A DNA stretch of 64,000 bases, taken from contig NZ_JACHHW010000003.1 in NCBI RefSeq assembly GCF_014202945.1, forward strand, positions 186,001 to 250,000, written 5' to 3'. The notes below the pieces were generated by a model that saw only the letters and a program-made list of their open reading frames with translations, searched no databases and was not told the origin of the DNA. Made by a program: the position numbers and the translations under genes. This DNA is from Zhongshania antarctica. Its GTDB lineage: Bacteria; Pseudomonadota; Gammaproteobacteria; Pseudomonadales; Spongiibacteraceae. Below are positions 7,183 through 15,556 of this stretch, one piece after another; within the stretch, counting starts at the first letter, position 1, and every line of letters begins with the position of its first letter.

Positions 7183-9276
7183 TTGACAAATTTGATATTT
7201 AATCCGCTAGTAATAAGTTGTTTTGTCGTTACATGCCCAGCATACGCGGCTGGTTTTAGTGGTGTAAGCGAGCGCAGCGTTGGTCAGCTTGAAGAGGTGC
7301 AGGTTACAGGTAGCGCACTTGCCAATACGGGCCTAGCCGACGCTGAGGCTGCTTCGGTAGGTACGGTTCTGGCAGCGCAAATAGCGCGCCGCCCAGCGCT
7401 GCGTCCCGCCGAGTTATTAGAAACCATACCGGGTATGGTGGTGACCCAACACAGCGGTGACGGCAAGGCGAATCAGTATTTTTTGCGGGGCTTTAATCTG
7501 GATCACGGCAGTGACTTTGCTAATTATGTTGATGGCATGCCGATTAATATGGTGAGTCATGGTCACGGCCAGGGATATACCGATCTTAATTTTTTAATTC
7601 CTGAATTGGTCGATCACATTGTTTATCGCAAGGGTCCTTATTATGCCGAGGCGGGAGATTTCTCCTCAGCGGGCACGGCGAGGACATCCTATGTGCGGGC
7701 TTTGGTAAATCAGACGGTGAAACTTACCGTGGGCGAAAACGATTATGCGCGTCTCTTAGCCTTTGGCGGAGTGGCGGCGGCAGATGGCCAGCTGGTTTAC
7801 GCCCTTGAGTCCCAGCAAAACGACGGCCCTTGGCAGGTGCCAGAGGGTTTTGATAAAGCCAATGGTGTTTTGAAGTACAGCCGTGGTGATGGCGACAATG
7901 CTTATTCCCTGACGGCGATGGCCTATGAAGCCGATTGGACGTCGACCGATCAGGTTCCTCAACGCCTAGTGTCTGACGGCAGCGTAGATCGTTACGGCTC
8001 CCTAGACGACAGCACAGGTGGCGACACTCATCGCTATAGCGTATCCGCTGAATTCTGGACGGCGCTGAACGATGGATTAGACCTGCAAAGCCAGTTCTAT
8101 GTGGTGGATTACGCGCTGCGTTTAAGTTCTAACGCGAGCTATTATTCCCGCGATAACAGTGACGATCCCGATGTGCGCGGTGATCAATTTACCCAATTCG
8201 ATAACCGCCTGACGCTCGGCGGCCAGCTGGATTTCATCCAGACCCTGAACAAGGTACATGAATTGCGCTACGGCGGCGAAGTGCGACTAGATGACATAAG
8301 TGGTGTGGGTGTGGGCTTTAGCCAGCGGGGCTTGATATACGATCTGTTTGCCAGCGCAGCGGTGGAAGAGCAGGCACTGAGCGTGTACGGTAGCGTGCAT
8401 AGCCAGTGGACGACGTGGTTTGCCTCTGTGGCGGGTTTGCGCTACCAAACTATTGATGTGGCGGTAAGCGATAAACTTGACCCTACCGCCGGTGGCAGCG
8501 ATCGCGAGGCCTTATTGTCGCCCAAATTATCGCTACGTATTGGGCCTTTTTCCACAACGGAGTTCTTTTTTAACTACGGAGAGGGCTTTCACAGCAATGA
8601 TGCCCGTGGCGTAGTGAGAAACAGCGCGGCAGTGCCACTGATGTCGGAGTCGGTGGGTTATGAACTGGGTATGCGCAGCTTGCTGGCCAATGATATTCAG
8701 CTGTCGGTAGTGGCGTTTCGCTTAGACTTGGATTCAGAGTTGGTGTTTGTTGGCGATGAATCTACCACCGAGCCCCGCGATGCCAGTCGTCGTCAAGGTC
8801 TTGAGGTGAGTGTATTTTACCAGCCGGTGGATTGGTTTGTGCTGGACATGGATTTTGCCTCGTCGGAAACTGAATTTAGGCAAGTGCAATTCGACAACGG
8901 ACAGGCGTTGGGTAAGTATGTGCCCGACAGCGTGGAGCAGGTTTTTGCCATGGGTGCGAGTATTGAATTAGACAATGGCGTGTACGCGGGTCTTCGAGTG
9001 CGCTATTTCGGCCCCCGCAAGCTTACCGAAGGCGGTGATGTTGAATCGGCGTCATCGCAGAGCGTCAATGCCAATATTGGCTACCGCTTTAGCAATGGTA
9101 TAGCGCTGGGGCTTGAGATCATCAATGCCTTGGATGAACGTGATGACGATATCACTTATTACTATGCCTCACGGACTTTATCCGAGCGCAACGCCGGTAT
9201 TGAACCCCAGCTAGACCGCCACTCGCACCCAATGGAGCCGCGCACCTATAGAGTGACCCTAACCTACCAATTTTAA
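7183..9276 (+). CDS. TonB-dependent receptor under riboswitch control (cobalamin or cobalt uptake)
   Basis: This is a 697-residue outer-membrane receptor. A signal peptide (residues 1-22, ending PAYA) is followed by a LEEVQVTG TonB box, a plug domain with AELLETIPGMVV and FLRGFNLDHGSDF (about 75-115), and a beta-barrel ending in an aromatic-terminated strand (LTYQF). The start is a TTG at 7183 with GAGAGG 7 bases upstream; no ATG gives a sensible signal peptide. The upstream cobalamin riboswitch implies transport of cobalamin or a related corrinoid. It is longer than E. coli BtuB, and the plug motif VSHGHGQGY is not one I associate with BtuB, so the exact substrate is uncertain. Confidence 0.88.
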   Translation: MTNLIFNPLVISCFVVTCPAYAAGFSGVSERSVGQLEEVQVTGSALANTGLADAEAASVGTVLAAQIARRPALRPAELLETIPGMVVTQHSGDGKANQYFLRGFNLDHGSDFANYVDGMPINMVSHGHGQGYTDLNFLIPELVDHIVYRKGPYYAEAGDFSSAGTARTSYVRALVNQTVKLTVGENDYARLLAFGGVAAADGQLVYALESQQNDGPWQVPEGFDKANGVLKYSRGDGDNAYSLTAMAYEADWTSTDQVPQRLVSDGSVDRYGSLDDSTGGDTHRYSVSAEFWTALNDGLDLQSQFYVVDYALRLSSNASYYSRDNSDDPDVRGDQFTQFDNRLTLGGQLDFIQTLNKVHELRYGGEVRLDDISGVGVGFSQRGLIYDLFASAAVEEQALSVYGSVHSQWTTWFASVAGLRYQTIDVAVSDKLDPTAGGSDREALLSPKLSLRIGPFSTTEFFFNYGEGFHSNDARGVVRNSAAVPLMSESVGYELGMRSLLANDIQLSVVAFRLDLDSELVFVGDESTTEPRDASRRQGLEVSVFYQPVDWFVLDMDFASSETEFRQVQFDNGQALGKYVPDSVEQVFAMGASIELDNGVYAGLRVRYFGPRKLTEGGDVESASSQSVNANIGYRFSNGIALGLEIINALDERDDDITYYYASRTLSERNAGIEPQLDRHSHPMEPRTYRVTLTYQF

Positions 9277-9489
9277 GCAGGTATGCCTCGGCAATTCGCA
9301 TTGATTGTCGGGGTATAATTGCGTCTTTATAGCGATAACTACCTATTTAATTTAGGCTCGGATTAATAGCCATAGGCTTTCTTATTGCCTATAGTGAAAC
9401 TCAGGGATTGTTGAGTGAATATTCAGCCTCGGCTACGACCCCCTGTCGTCAATTACCTTGGTAGGTAACCTTACATTACGAGCTTTTAT

Positions 9490-11490
9490 ATGCCTGCTTC
9501 CGAGCATATGCCGATACTTGGCAAGCGGAAAAGTATTACTCAGCGGATCCTATTTCCATTGGTGGCACTTATTGTGCTCAGCAATTTGGTGGTTTTGTCC
9601 ATTATTATGGGGCAATTAGACCAGCAATTGCTCGACGCCACTGAGCAAGATTTAATTAATGAGTCGGAGCTACAAGCGGTGCAGTTTCGCGCCAATATGG
9701 CCGAATTGATTAGAGATCTGCGATTTGTGACGGGAACGCCGCCAATTCAGGGGCTGATTCGGGCGGAGCGCAATGGTGGTGCCGACCCATCAGATGGTTC
9801 TAGTGAAGCCGAATGGGTAGCTCGGCTTGGGCTGATCTTTAGCGAAATGCTTAAGGCAAAGCCGCAGAACGTGCAAATTCGTTTTATTCGCGCTAACGGT
9901 CTAGAGTTAATTAGGGTTGATCGCTACGGGCCTAGTGGCACTATCCAGCGCATTTCGCAAAATGAATTACAAGATAAAAGTGCGAGTAAATATTTATCGG
10001 AAACCCTACGTTTAGATACCGGCCACGTCTATCTTTCTGATATTGAGCTAAATCGCGAATTTGGTGAAATTGTGCAGCCTTTGCAGCCGGTTATTCGCGC
10101 GGCAACGCCAGTATATACTGCCGATCGCGAACTGTTTGGTATTGTGATTATTAATCACAATTTGCAAACCACCTTTGATGCCTTGAAATCGATAGCAGGG
10201 GTAGACCATCAGTTTGTTATAGCCAATGGTCGGGGTGAGTATTTAGCGCACCCTGATGCTGAGCGTCGCTTTGCCTTTGAATATGGTCGCAGCAGTAAGA
10301 TTACCGAAGACTTTCCTATCGCTCAGCGGCTATTGGACGAGCCTCAGCTCGAGGTGCTAAATGGCAAAGGTAATACTAACGGCAAGGCATTGGTTTACTC
10401 CTTGCGCAGTATTACTTACAACCCGGAAGACAGCACCGACCGCCTGATTTTAGCTACCAGTCACGATTTTCAAGATGCCCTCGCCATCAAAGATCGCATG
10501 CTTAGTAAAATTTATCTGTTTTTAATTTTTGTGCTGTTGATGTCCGGGATATTGGCAATCTACGTGTCGCGGCGTATCGCCGGGCCTATTATATCTATGC
10601 GTAACACCCTTAACCGCGATGGCTTGGCAACCCAAAGTGAGGACTTGCCGATTCATGATGGAGGTGAATTGGGTGAGTTGGCGCGGGCTTTTGACAATCT
10701 ACTACAGGAACTGTCGCGCAAGCAGACCTTGTTGGCCGCAGAGATTACTGAGCGCAAAGGTGCTGAGCTTGAGCTGCGCGTGAATAACCAAAAGCTGAAA
10801 GCGGCATACAAAGAGTTGGAGCAGTTTACTTATATTGCGTCACACGATTTGCAGGAACCACTGCGCACGGTGCAAAGCTTAGTTGAAATGTTTGAAGAGA
10901 ACTACGGTTCTGAGATGGATGAACAAGCGAAAACCTTTCTCGGGTTTATTAAAGAATCGACTATGCGGATGACGGCCTTGATCCGTGGTCTACTGGATTA
11001 TGGCCGCTTAGGGGGCGAGTCAGAGCTCACTGAGGTGGATTGTCAAGAATTGGTGAACGCGGTATGCGTGGATCTTAGTTTACGTCTGGACGAAGTGGGC
11101 GGCAGTGTCGAATATAAAGATCTGCCAGTAATTACCGGTAAGAAAACGGAATTGCGCTTATTATTTCAAAATTTAATCAGCAACGGACTTAAATTTCGAC
11201 GTCCCGATGTGTCGCCGGAAATTATTATTGCGGCGGAGCGAGGCCTTGACTGCTGGCAGTTTAGCGTCAGTGATAACGGTATTGGTATTGCCCCCGAACA
11301 TTTTCAGCACATTTTTATGATCTTTCAGCGCTTACATGGGCGTGATGAATTTGAGGGAAGTGGCATTGGTTTGGCCCACTGTAAAAAGGTGGTAGAGTTA
11401 CACGGCGGTGAAATTTGGGTAGAATCTCAGCTTAATGTGGGCACGGTGTTTTATTTTTCGCTCAGGGATAATCGTGATGAACATGCTTAA
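9490..11490 (+). CDS. membrane sensor histidine kinase with extracytoplasmic domain
   Basis: This 666-residue kinase has a first membrane segment at about residues 18-40, a roughly 300-residue periplasmic Cache-like sensor region, a second membrane segment at about 341-360 and a HAMP linker. A short coiled coil leads to a HisKA domain with phospho-acceptor His452 in ASHDLQEPLR, a form common in phytochrome-type kinases. The ATPase domain shows NLISNGLKF, DNGIGI and GSGIGLAHC. It overlaps the following response regulator by 14 bases, so the two are almost certainly partners. The signal is unknown. A second in-frame Met at codon 7 is an equally possible start. Confidence 0.9.
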   Translation: MPASEHMPILGKRKSITQRILFPLVALIVLSNLVVLSIIMGQLDQQLLDATEQDLINESELQAVQFRANMAELIRDLRFVTGTPPIQGLIRAERNGGADPSDGSSEAEWVARLGLIFSEMLKAKPQNVQIRFIRANGLELIRVDRYGPSGTIQRISQNELQDKSASKYLSETLRLDTGHVYLSDIELNREFGEIVQPLQPVIRAATPVYTADRELFGIVIINHNLQTTFDALKSIAGVDHQFVIANGRGEYLAHPDAERRFAFEYGRSSKITEDFPIAQRLLDEPQLEVLNGKGNTNGKALVYSLRSITYNPEDSTDRLILATSHDFQDALAIKDRMLSKIYLFLIFVLLMSGILAIYVSRRIAGPIISMRNTLNRDGLATQSEDLPIHDGGELGELARAFDNLLQELSRKQTLLAAEITERKGAELELRVNNQKLKAAYKELEQFTYIASHDLQEPLRTVQSLVEMFEENYGSEMDEQAKTFLGFIKESTMRMTALIRGLLDYGRLGGESELTEVDCQELVNAVCVDLSLRLDEVGGSVEYKDLPVITGKKTELRLLFQNLISNGLKFRRPDVSPEIIIAAERGLDCWQFSVSDNGIGIAPEHFQHIFMIFQRLHGRDEFEGSGIGLAHCKKVVELHGGEIWVESQLNVGTVFYFSLRDNRDEHA

Positions 11491-11896
11491 ACGGGTCTTG
11501 CTTATAGATGACTGCAAGGCTACAAATTACATCCATCGGTTGGTGATTGAGAAATACGGCTGCGCCGAGACGGTTGTAGAAGTGAATAATGGCCGCCAAG
11601 CCTTGGATTACTTAACCACCGAAGTAAATGGTCGCTACCCCAAGCCAGAGCTGGTTTTTTTGGACATCAATATGCCAGTAATGAATGGCTGGCAGTTTTT
11701 GGAAAAATACGCTGACGTACCTGAGGCGCAGCAGGCTGGTGTGGTTGTGGTAATGCTAACTACGTCGCTTAACCCTGATGATGCGTCCTTAGCCCAAAGT
11801 AAAGAGGCGGTTAAACATTTTTCGAGTAAGCCACTTACTGAGGGTCGTTTAGACGACGTTCTCGCCGAGAATTACCCTGAGGCCTTGCGGCGCTAA
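11477..11896 (+). CDS. single-domain response regulator (Rcp1-like)
   Basis: This 139-residue receiver domain has no output domain. It shows LLIDDCK (acidic pair), the phospho-acceptor Asp63 in VFLDINMPVMNGW, MLTTS and the invariant Lys in SSKPL. It resembles the small regulators paired with phytochrome-type kinases. The frame opens upstream inside the kinase gene, but the ATG at 11477 (or the next ATG at 11483) gives the normal receiver start. With no DNA-binding domain it must act by protein contact or phosphotransfer. Confidence 0.9.
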   Translation: MNMLKRVLLIDDCKATNYIHRLVIEKYGCAETVVEVNNGRQALDYLTTEVNGRYPKPELVFLDINMPVMNGWQFLEKYADVPEAQQAGVVVVMLTTSLNPDDASLAQSKEAVKHFSSKPLTEGRLDDVLAENYPEALRR

Positions 11897-11908
11897 GTCG
11901 CCTTTTTT
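11889..11908 (+). terminator. short hairpin plus T-tract after the response regulator
   Basis: GGCG at 11889 pairs with CGCC at 11899 around the stop codon, and six T residues follow. The stem is only four base pairs, so it is a weak intrinsic terminator candidate. Confidence 0.3.
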
Positions 11909-12038
11909 CACGTTCACTCGAATCGTGTTTGCACTCCTTTAAATCCTGTCTTTGTCATAAAACTGTCCTTGTTTAGTCCTGCTATTGTCATACTAAAGCC
12001 CTAATCTTGGCCCAAATGGGCAAAGAGGATACACACGG

Positions 12039-12857
12039 GTGGAGCTAAGACAGCGTTATAAAACCGTTTGGTTATCTGACATCCACCTCGGCTTTAAAGA
12101 TTGCCGAGCTGATTATCTTCTCGATTTTTTGGCAAAGACCGAGTGTGAAACCCTGTATTTGGTTGGCGATGTTGTCGACCTTTGGGCGCTAAAGCGCAGT
12201 CTTTATTGGCCCGCAAGTCACTACGACGTAGTGCGCAGTTTATTCAAAAAGGCCAGTACTGGCACGCGCGTGGTTTACATTCCCGGTAATCATGACGAGC
12301 CTCTGCGCGATTACGTCGGCCACATTCTCGGCCCCATTGAAATAAAGCGTGAAGCCATTCACACCACGGTGACCGGTAAGCGATTGCTGATGTTTCACGG
12401 TGATTGCTTGGACGAACATATGCGTCTGAGTAAGTGGGAGGGCTTGGTTGGCGATGCAGCCTACGACCTTTTGCTATTTCTTAATCGCTGGGCCAATTTT
12501 GTTCGTCGACGTTTCGGTCGCAATTATTGGTCCCTAGCCACCTATATAAAGCAGCGCATTCCCAACGCTCGCCAGGTCATTAGTGTGTTTGAAGAGGCCG
12601 CGATTCGGGAGGCATCTCGCCGAGGTTTGGATGGCGTGGTGTGCGGTCATATTCATCAACCAGCGCTTAAGAAAGTAAAGGGTTTACTGTACTGCAATGA
12701 CGGCGATTGGATTGAGAACTGCACCCTGTTAGGGGAGACCTTTGAGGGCAATTTAGAGCTTGTACAGTGGACAGAACATCAAACGCTGCTGCAAAGCATG
12801 ACCGGTAATGGCGACCGGGTAAAAGCCGATGTTTTGCCTTTGCGTCGCGTCGGTTAA
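12039..12857 (+). CDS. LpxH-like calcineurin-family phosphatase
   Basis: This is a 272-residue metallophosphoesterase. Metal-binding motifs appear in family order: SDIHLG (residues 13-18), GDVVD (43-47), GNHDE (about 85), FHGD (about 121) and CGHIHQP (about 207). The family is UDP-2,3-diacylglucosamine diphosphatase-like, so a lipid-diphosphate substrate is plausible, but this subgroup is larger than E. coli LpxH and may not be the lipid A enzyme. The start is a GTG with AGAGGA about 10 bases upstream. It lies 16 bases before an ornithine-lipid-type acyltransferase, which suggests a joint role in membrane lipid remodelling. Confidence 0.85.
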   Translation: MELRQRYKTVWLSDIHLGFKDCRADYLLDFLAKTECETLYLVGDVVDLWALKRSLYWPASHYDVVRSLFKKASTGTRVVYIPGNHDEPLRDYVGHILGPIEIKREAIHTTVTGKRLLMFHGDCLDEHMRLSKWEGLVGDAAYDLLLFLNRWANFVRRRFGRNYWSLATYIKQRIPNARQVISVFEEAAIREASRRGLDGVVCGHIHQPALKKVKGLLYCNDGDWIENCTLLGETFEGNLELVQWTEHQTLLQSMTGNGDRVKADVLPLRRVG

Positions 12858-12873
12858 TCAATAGGAGTTACAT

Positions 12874-14607
12874 ATGATATCGGTTGATTCAGTCATTGAT
12901 GAGCAGTTTCCCCGGATATCTAAGGGCAGCCCACGAGTTAAAAAAACCTTGTCGGCGCTACTTAAATACTTATTTCACGAAGCGGAGTTCAAACAGTTTG
13001 AGCGTGAATACCCTTACCTGCAGGGCCTAGATTTTGTTGAAAAGGGTCTGGAGTATTTTGATTTTGGCTACGCGGTCAGTGCGCTAGACAAAGAACGTAT
13101 ACCGGTCACCGGTCGAGTCGTTATTATTTCTAATCACCCCATTGGCAGTTTGGACGGCTTGGCACTATTGAAGCTGGTGTCAGAGGTGCGCTCGGACGTC
13201 AAAGTGGTAGCGAATGAACTGCTCTATGCGATAAAACCACTGAGGAGTTTGTTGCTGCCTGTTGACAATATGAGCGGTAAACGCAATCGCAAGGAAAACT
13301 TACAGGCAATCCACGGACATTTGAATAGTGAAGGTGCCGTCATTATTTTTCCGGCGGGCGAAGTTTCCCGGTTTAGTCCGGCAGGTATTCGTGATGGCCG
13401 CTGGCGCAATGGCTTTATTAAGTTTGCCGTCAAGGCTAAAGCGCCAATATTACCGGTTCACATAAATGCGCGAAATTCGGTGTTCTTCTACGCACTGTCT
13501 TTACTGGCAAAGCCATTATCTACCCTGTGGTTGATTCGGGAAATGTTTAAGCAAAATAATCGTACGGTACGAGTGACCATTGGTTCGGCCGTAGAATTTG
13601 ATGTTTATGATAGTCTGCCGCTTACCGCGCCAGCGAAAGCGCGTCTGTTTAAAAAGCATCTTTATAAACTGGGGCGACGTAAACGTGCGGGTGAACCCTG
13701 CTTTATGCCGGTTGCCCAAGCAGTTGCGCATCCGGAAGACCGTCAGGAACTGCGAGCCGCTATTCGTCAATGTGATCACTTGGGTAATACCCGTGACGGT
13801 ATGGAAATTTACTGTTATCAATACAGCGGCGATTGCACTGTAATGCGGGAGATTGGTCGACTGCGAGAGGTGAGTTTTCGCGCGGTTGGTGAAGGCACGG
13901 GGCGTCGTCGTGATGTGGATCGCTTTGATGCTTATTACGACCATATTGTATTGTGGGATGAGAACCAGTTAGAACTCGTAGGCGCCTACCGTTTAAAGCG
14001 CATCGCGAGTTTAGACGACGGTCAGACCCTGTACAGCGAATCCTTGTTTGACTACCAAATTCCCTATGCCGAAGAATATTTTGAATGCGGCGCGGAGCTT
14101 GGCCGCAGTTTTGTGCAACCCCGTTACTGGGGGCGCAATGGTCTAGATTATCTTTGGCAGGGGTTGGGTACGTATTTGCAGCGCTATCCAGAGGTGCGCT
14201 ATTTATTTGGCCCAGTGAGTCTGAGTGATAGCCTACCTCGCGCGGCGAAGGATTTGTTAATCCCTTTTTATCAAACTTATTTCCCGACCACTCAAGCCTG
14301 GGCCAGTGCGAAAAGCCCCTACCGCGCGGAAACGAGCATCTTGCGATTTTGCGGTGACGATTATCGCGCTGAATTTACCCAGCTAAAGCAAGAACTTGCC
14401 GATCTTTCCTGCGCAGTGCCGACGCTTTATAAACAGTATACCGAGCTCTGCGAACCGGGCGGTGTTAGCTTCGCCGCATTTAATGTTGACCCAGACTTTG
14501 CCGATTGTATTGATGGCTTGGTGCTGGTGGATCTTAGCAAAATGAAAGCGGCGCGGCGCAAGCGGTATTTGGGGGGCGATGCAGGGTGTCGGACGTCGGA
14601 TGTCTGA
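12874..14607 (+). CDS. bifunctional acyltransferase, OlsF-like (putative ornithine lipid synthase)
   Basis: The 577-residue protein joins two acyltransferase folds. The N-terminal part (about residues 60-270) is PlsC-like with the catalytic NHPIGSLD box (N87-D94) and a FPAGEVSRF substrate block near 155. The C-terminal part (about 305-520) resembles GNAT-type OlsB N-acyltransferases, with LREVSFRAVGEGTG and LVGAYRLKR. This size and domain order match OlsF, described in Serratia and Flavobacterium as a single enzyme making ornithine lipid. The assignment is by architecture, not alignment. GGAG precedes the ATG. The last eight codons lie within a 7-bp repeat array that also supplies the stop codon. 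Confidence 0.8.
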   Translation: MISVDSVIDEQFPRISKGSPRVKKTLSALLKYLFHEAEFKQFEREYPYLQGLDFVEKGLEYFDFGYAVSALDKERIPVTGRVVIISNHPIGSLDGLALLKLVSEVRSDVKVVANELLYAIKPLRSLLLPVDNMSGKRNRKENLQAIHGHLNSEGAVIIFPAGEVSRFSPAGIRDGRWRNGFIKFAVKAKAPILPVHINARNSVFFYALSLLAKPLSTLWLIREMFKQNNRTVRVTIGSAVEFDVYDSLPLTAPAKARLFKKHLYKLGRRKRAGEPCFMPVAQAVAHPEDRQELRAAIRQCDHLGNTRDGMEIYCYQYSGDCTVMREIGRLREVSFRAVGEGTGRRRDVDRFDAYYDHIVLWDENQLELVGAYRLKRIASLDDGQTLYSESLFDYQIPYAEEYFECGAELGRSFVQPRYWGRNGLDYLWQGLGTYLQRYPEVRYLFGPVSLSDSLPRAAKDLLIPFYQTYFPTTQAWASAKSPYRAETSILRFCGDDYRAEFTQLKQELADLSCAVPTLYKQYTELCEPGGVSFAAFNVDPDFADCIDGLVLVDLSKMKAARRKRYLGGDAGCRTSDV

Positions 14608-14801
14608 CGTGGGGTAAAACCACCGGGAGGATCGTTGTGTGCGGATTACTGCTAAAGTAAATATTTTTAAATGTTATGGCAAACTCGAGCCACGTCCGAT
14701 GTCAGCTACGAGCGTTGACGTCAGGCTTCCGACACCCGACACCCGACACCCGGCACCCGACGTCCGACATCCGGCGTGCATTTAAGCGTCTCCCATCTCC
14801 C
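14584..14801 (+). repeat. inverted arrays of a degenerate 7-bp repeat
   Basis: The left array (14584-14611) reads GGGTGTC, GGACGTC, GGATGTC, TGACGTG. The right array (14731-14779) is seven heptads in opposite orientation: GACACCC three times, then GGCACCC, GACGTCC, GACATCC, GGCGTGC. The reverse complements of three right-hand unit types equal the first three left-hand units exactly. Further loose copies lie at 14692-14705 and 14788-14801. The arrays flank about 120 bases without a gene, and the left one runs into the 3' end of the OlsF-like gene. Confidence 0.85.
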
Positions 14802-14809
14802 GTCCAGCA

Positions 14810-15553
14810 TTAAGCATTCCTCTTAAACACCTCAATCAACCATGCCGGATCATCAATCGGCAGGTCGTGGCCAGCGCTGTTATGCAATACAAGTGGCCAG
14901 CGATATTTTGCCGCTAAGTATTCACTGCATTGGTATGAAACCATGCGGTCGGCGCGGCTGCTGATAAGGAGTTGTGAGGCGCCGGGTAAGTTGGGCGGCG
15001 CGCGATAGCGGGCGGCGGCGAATAATTGTCGTAGGATATTTATTTTCTTTATTGCTTGGGCATTACTGATTTGATACCAGGATTGTAATAGCGCGGGGTC
15101 ATTTGCGTGATGATTGCTGACCATTTTTAAGGCAGCCCGTTCTCGCTGGTGTTCATGGGGGGCAAGTAATGCGCTGAGAGCGGTTGGGAGTGCTGTAAAT
15201 CTTAAGCGCTGAAATAGTGGGCAGTCGCCGGTACTGGTATTAATAAAAATAATTTTGGCTATTTGCTCTGGCGTTGTGGCCAGCCAGTCCAGGGCGACCA
15301 TACCGCCGAGAGACAGCGCAACCACACCAAAAGGGGTGTTGGTTTTTAATGGCTCGGGGAGTCGCTGCTGTAGGTCGTGGCGAATTTCGCTGATTCGTGT
15401 TGGTGATGGCCGCTGGTGTTCACTGCCAAAGCCGGGGAGGTCGAGGCAGTGGCAATGCCAGCCGAGCTGGACTTCGCAGCGCTGTATAAAGTCGCCCCAA
15501 TGTCCTTGTTCTCGACCAAGGCCACGCAAAAAGAGCCAGTGTTTGATGTTCAT
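14810..15553 (-). CDS. alpha/beta-fold hydrolase
   Basis: This 247-residue hydrolase has a clear fold signature: an oxyanion-side FLRGLGREQGHW near residue 8, the nucleophile elbow ALSLGGM near residue 79, an acid in SSRADRM near 197 and the catalytic His in SAGHDLP near 227. It resembles BioH-type carboxylesterases, but no biotin genes are nearby and the substrate is unknown. It is the last gene of a four-gene minus-strand unit and begins 3 bases after the M14 peptidase stop. Confidence 0.8.
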   Translation of the reverse strand: MNIKHWLFLRGLGREQGHWGDFIQRCEVQLGWHCHCLDLPGFGSEHQRPSPTRISEIRHDLQQRLPEPLKTNTPFGVVALSLGGMVALDWLATTPEQIAKIIFINTSTGDCPLFQRLRFTALPTALSALLAPHEHQRERAALKMVSNHHANDPALLQSWYQISNAQAIKKINILRQLFAAARYRAPPNLPGASQLLISSRADRMVSYQCSEYLAAKYRWPLVLHNSAGHDLPIDDPAWLIEVFKRNA

Positions 15554-15556
15554 ATT

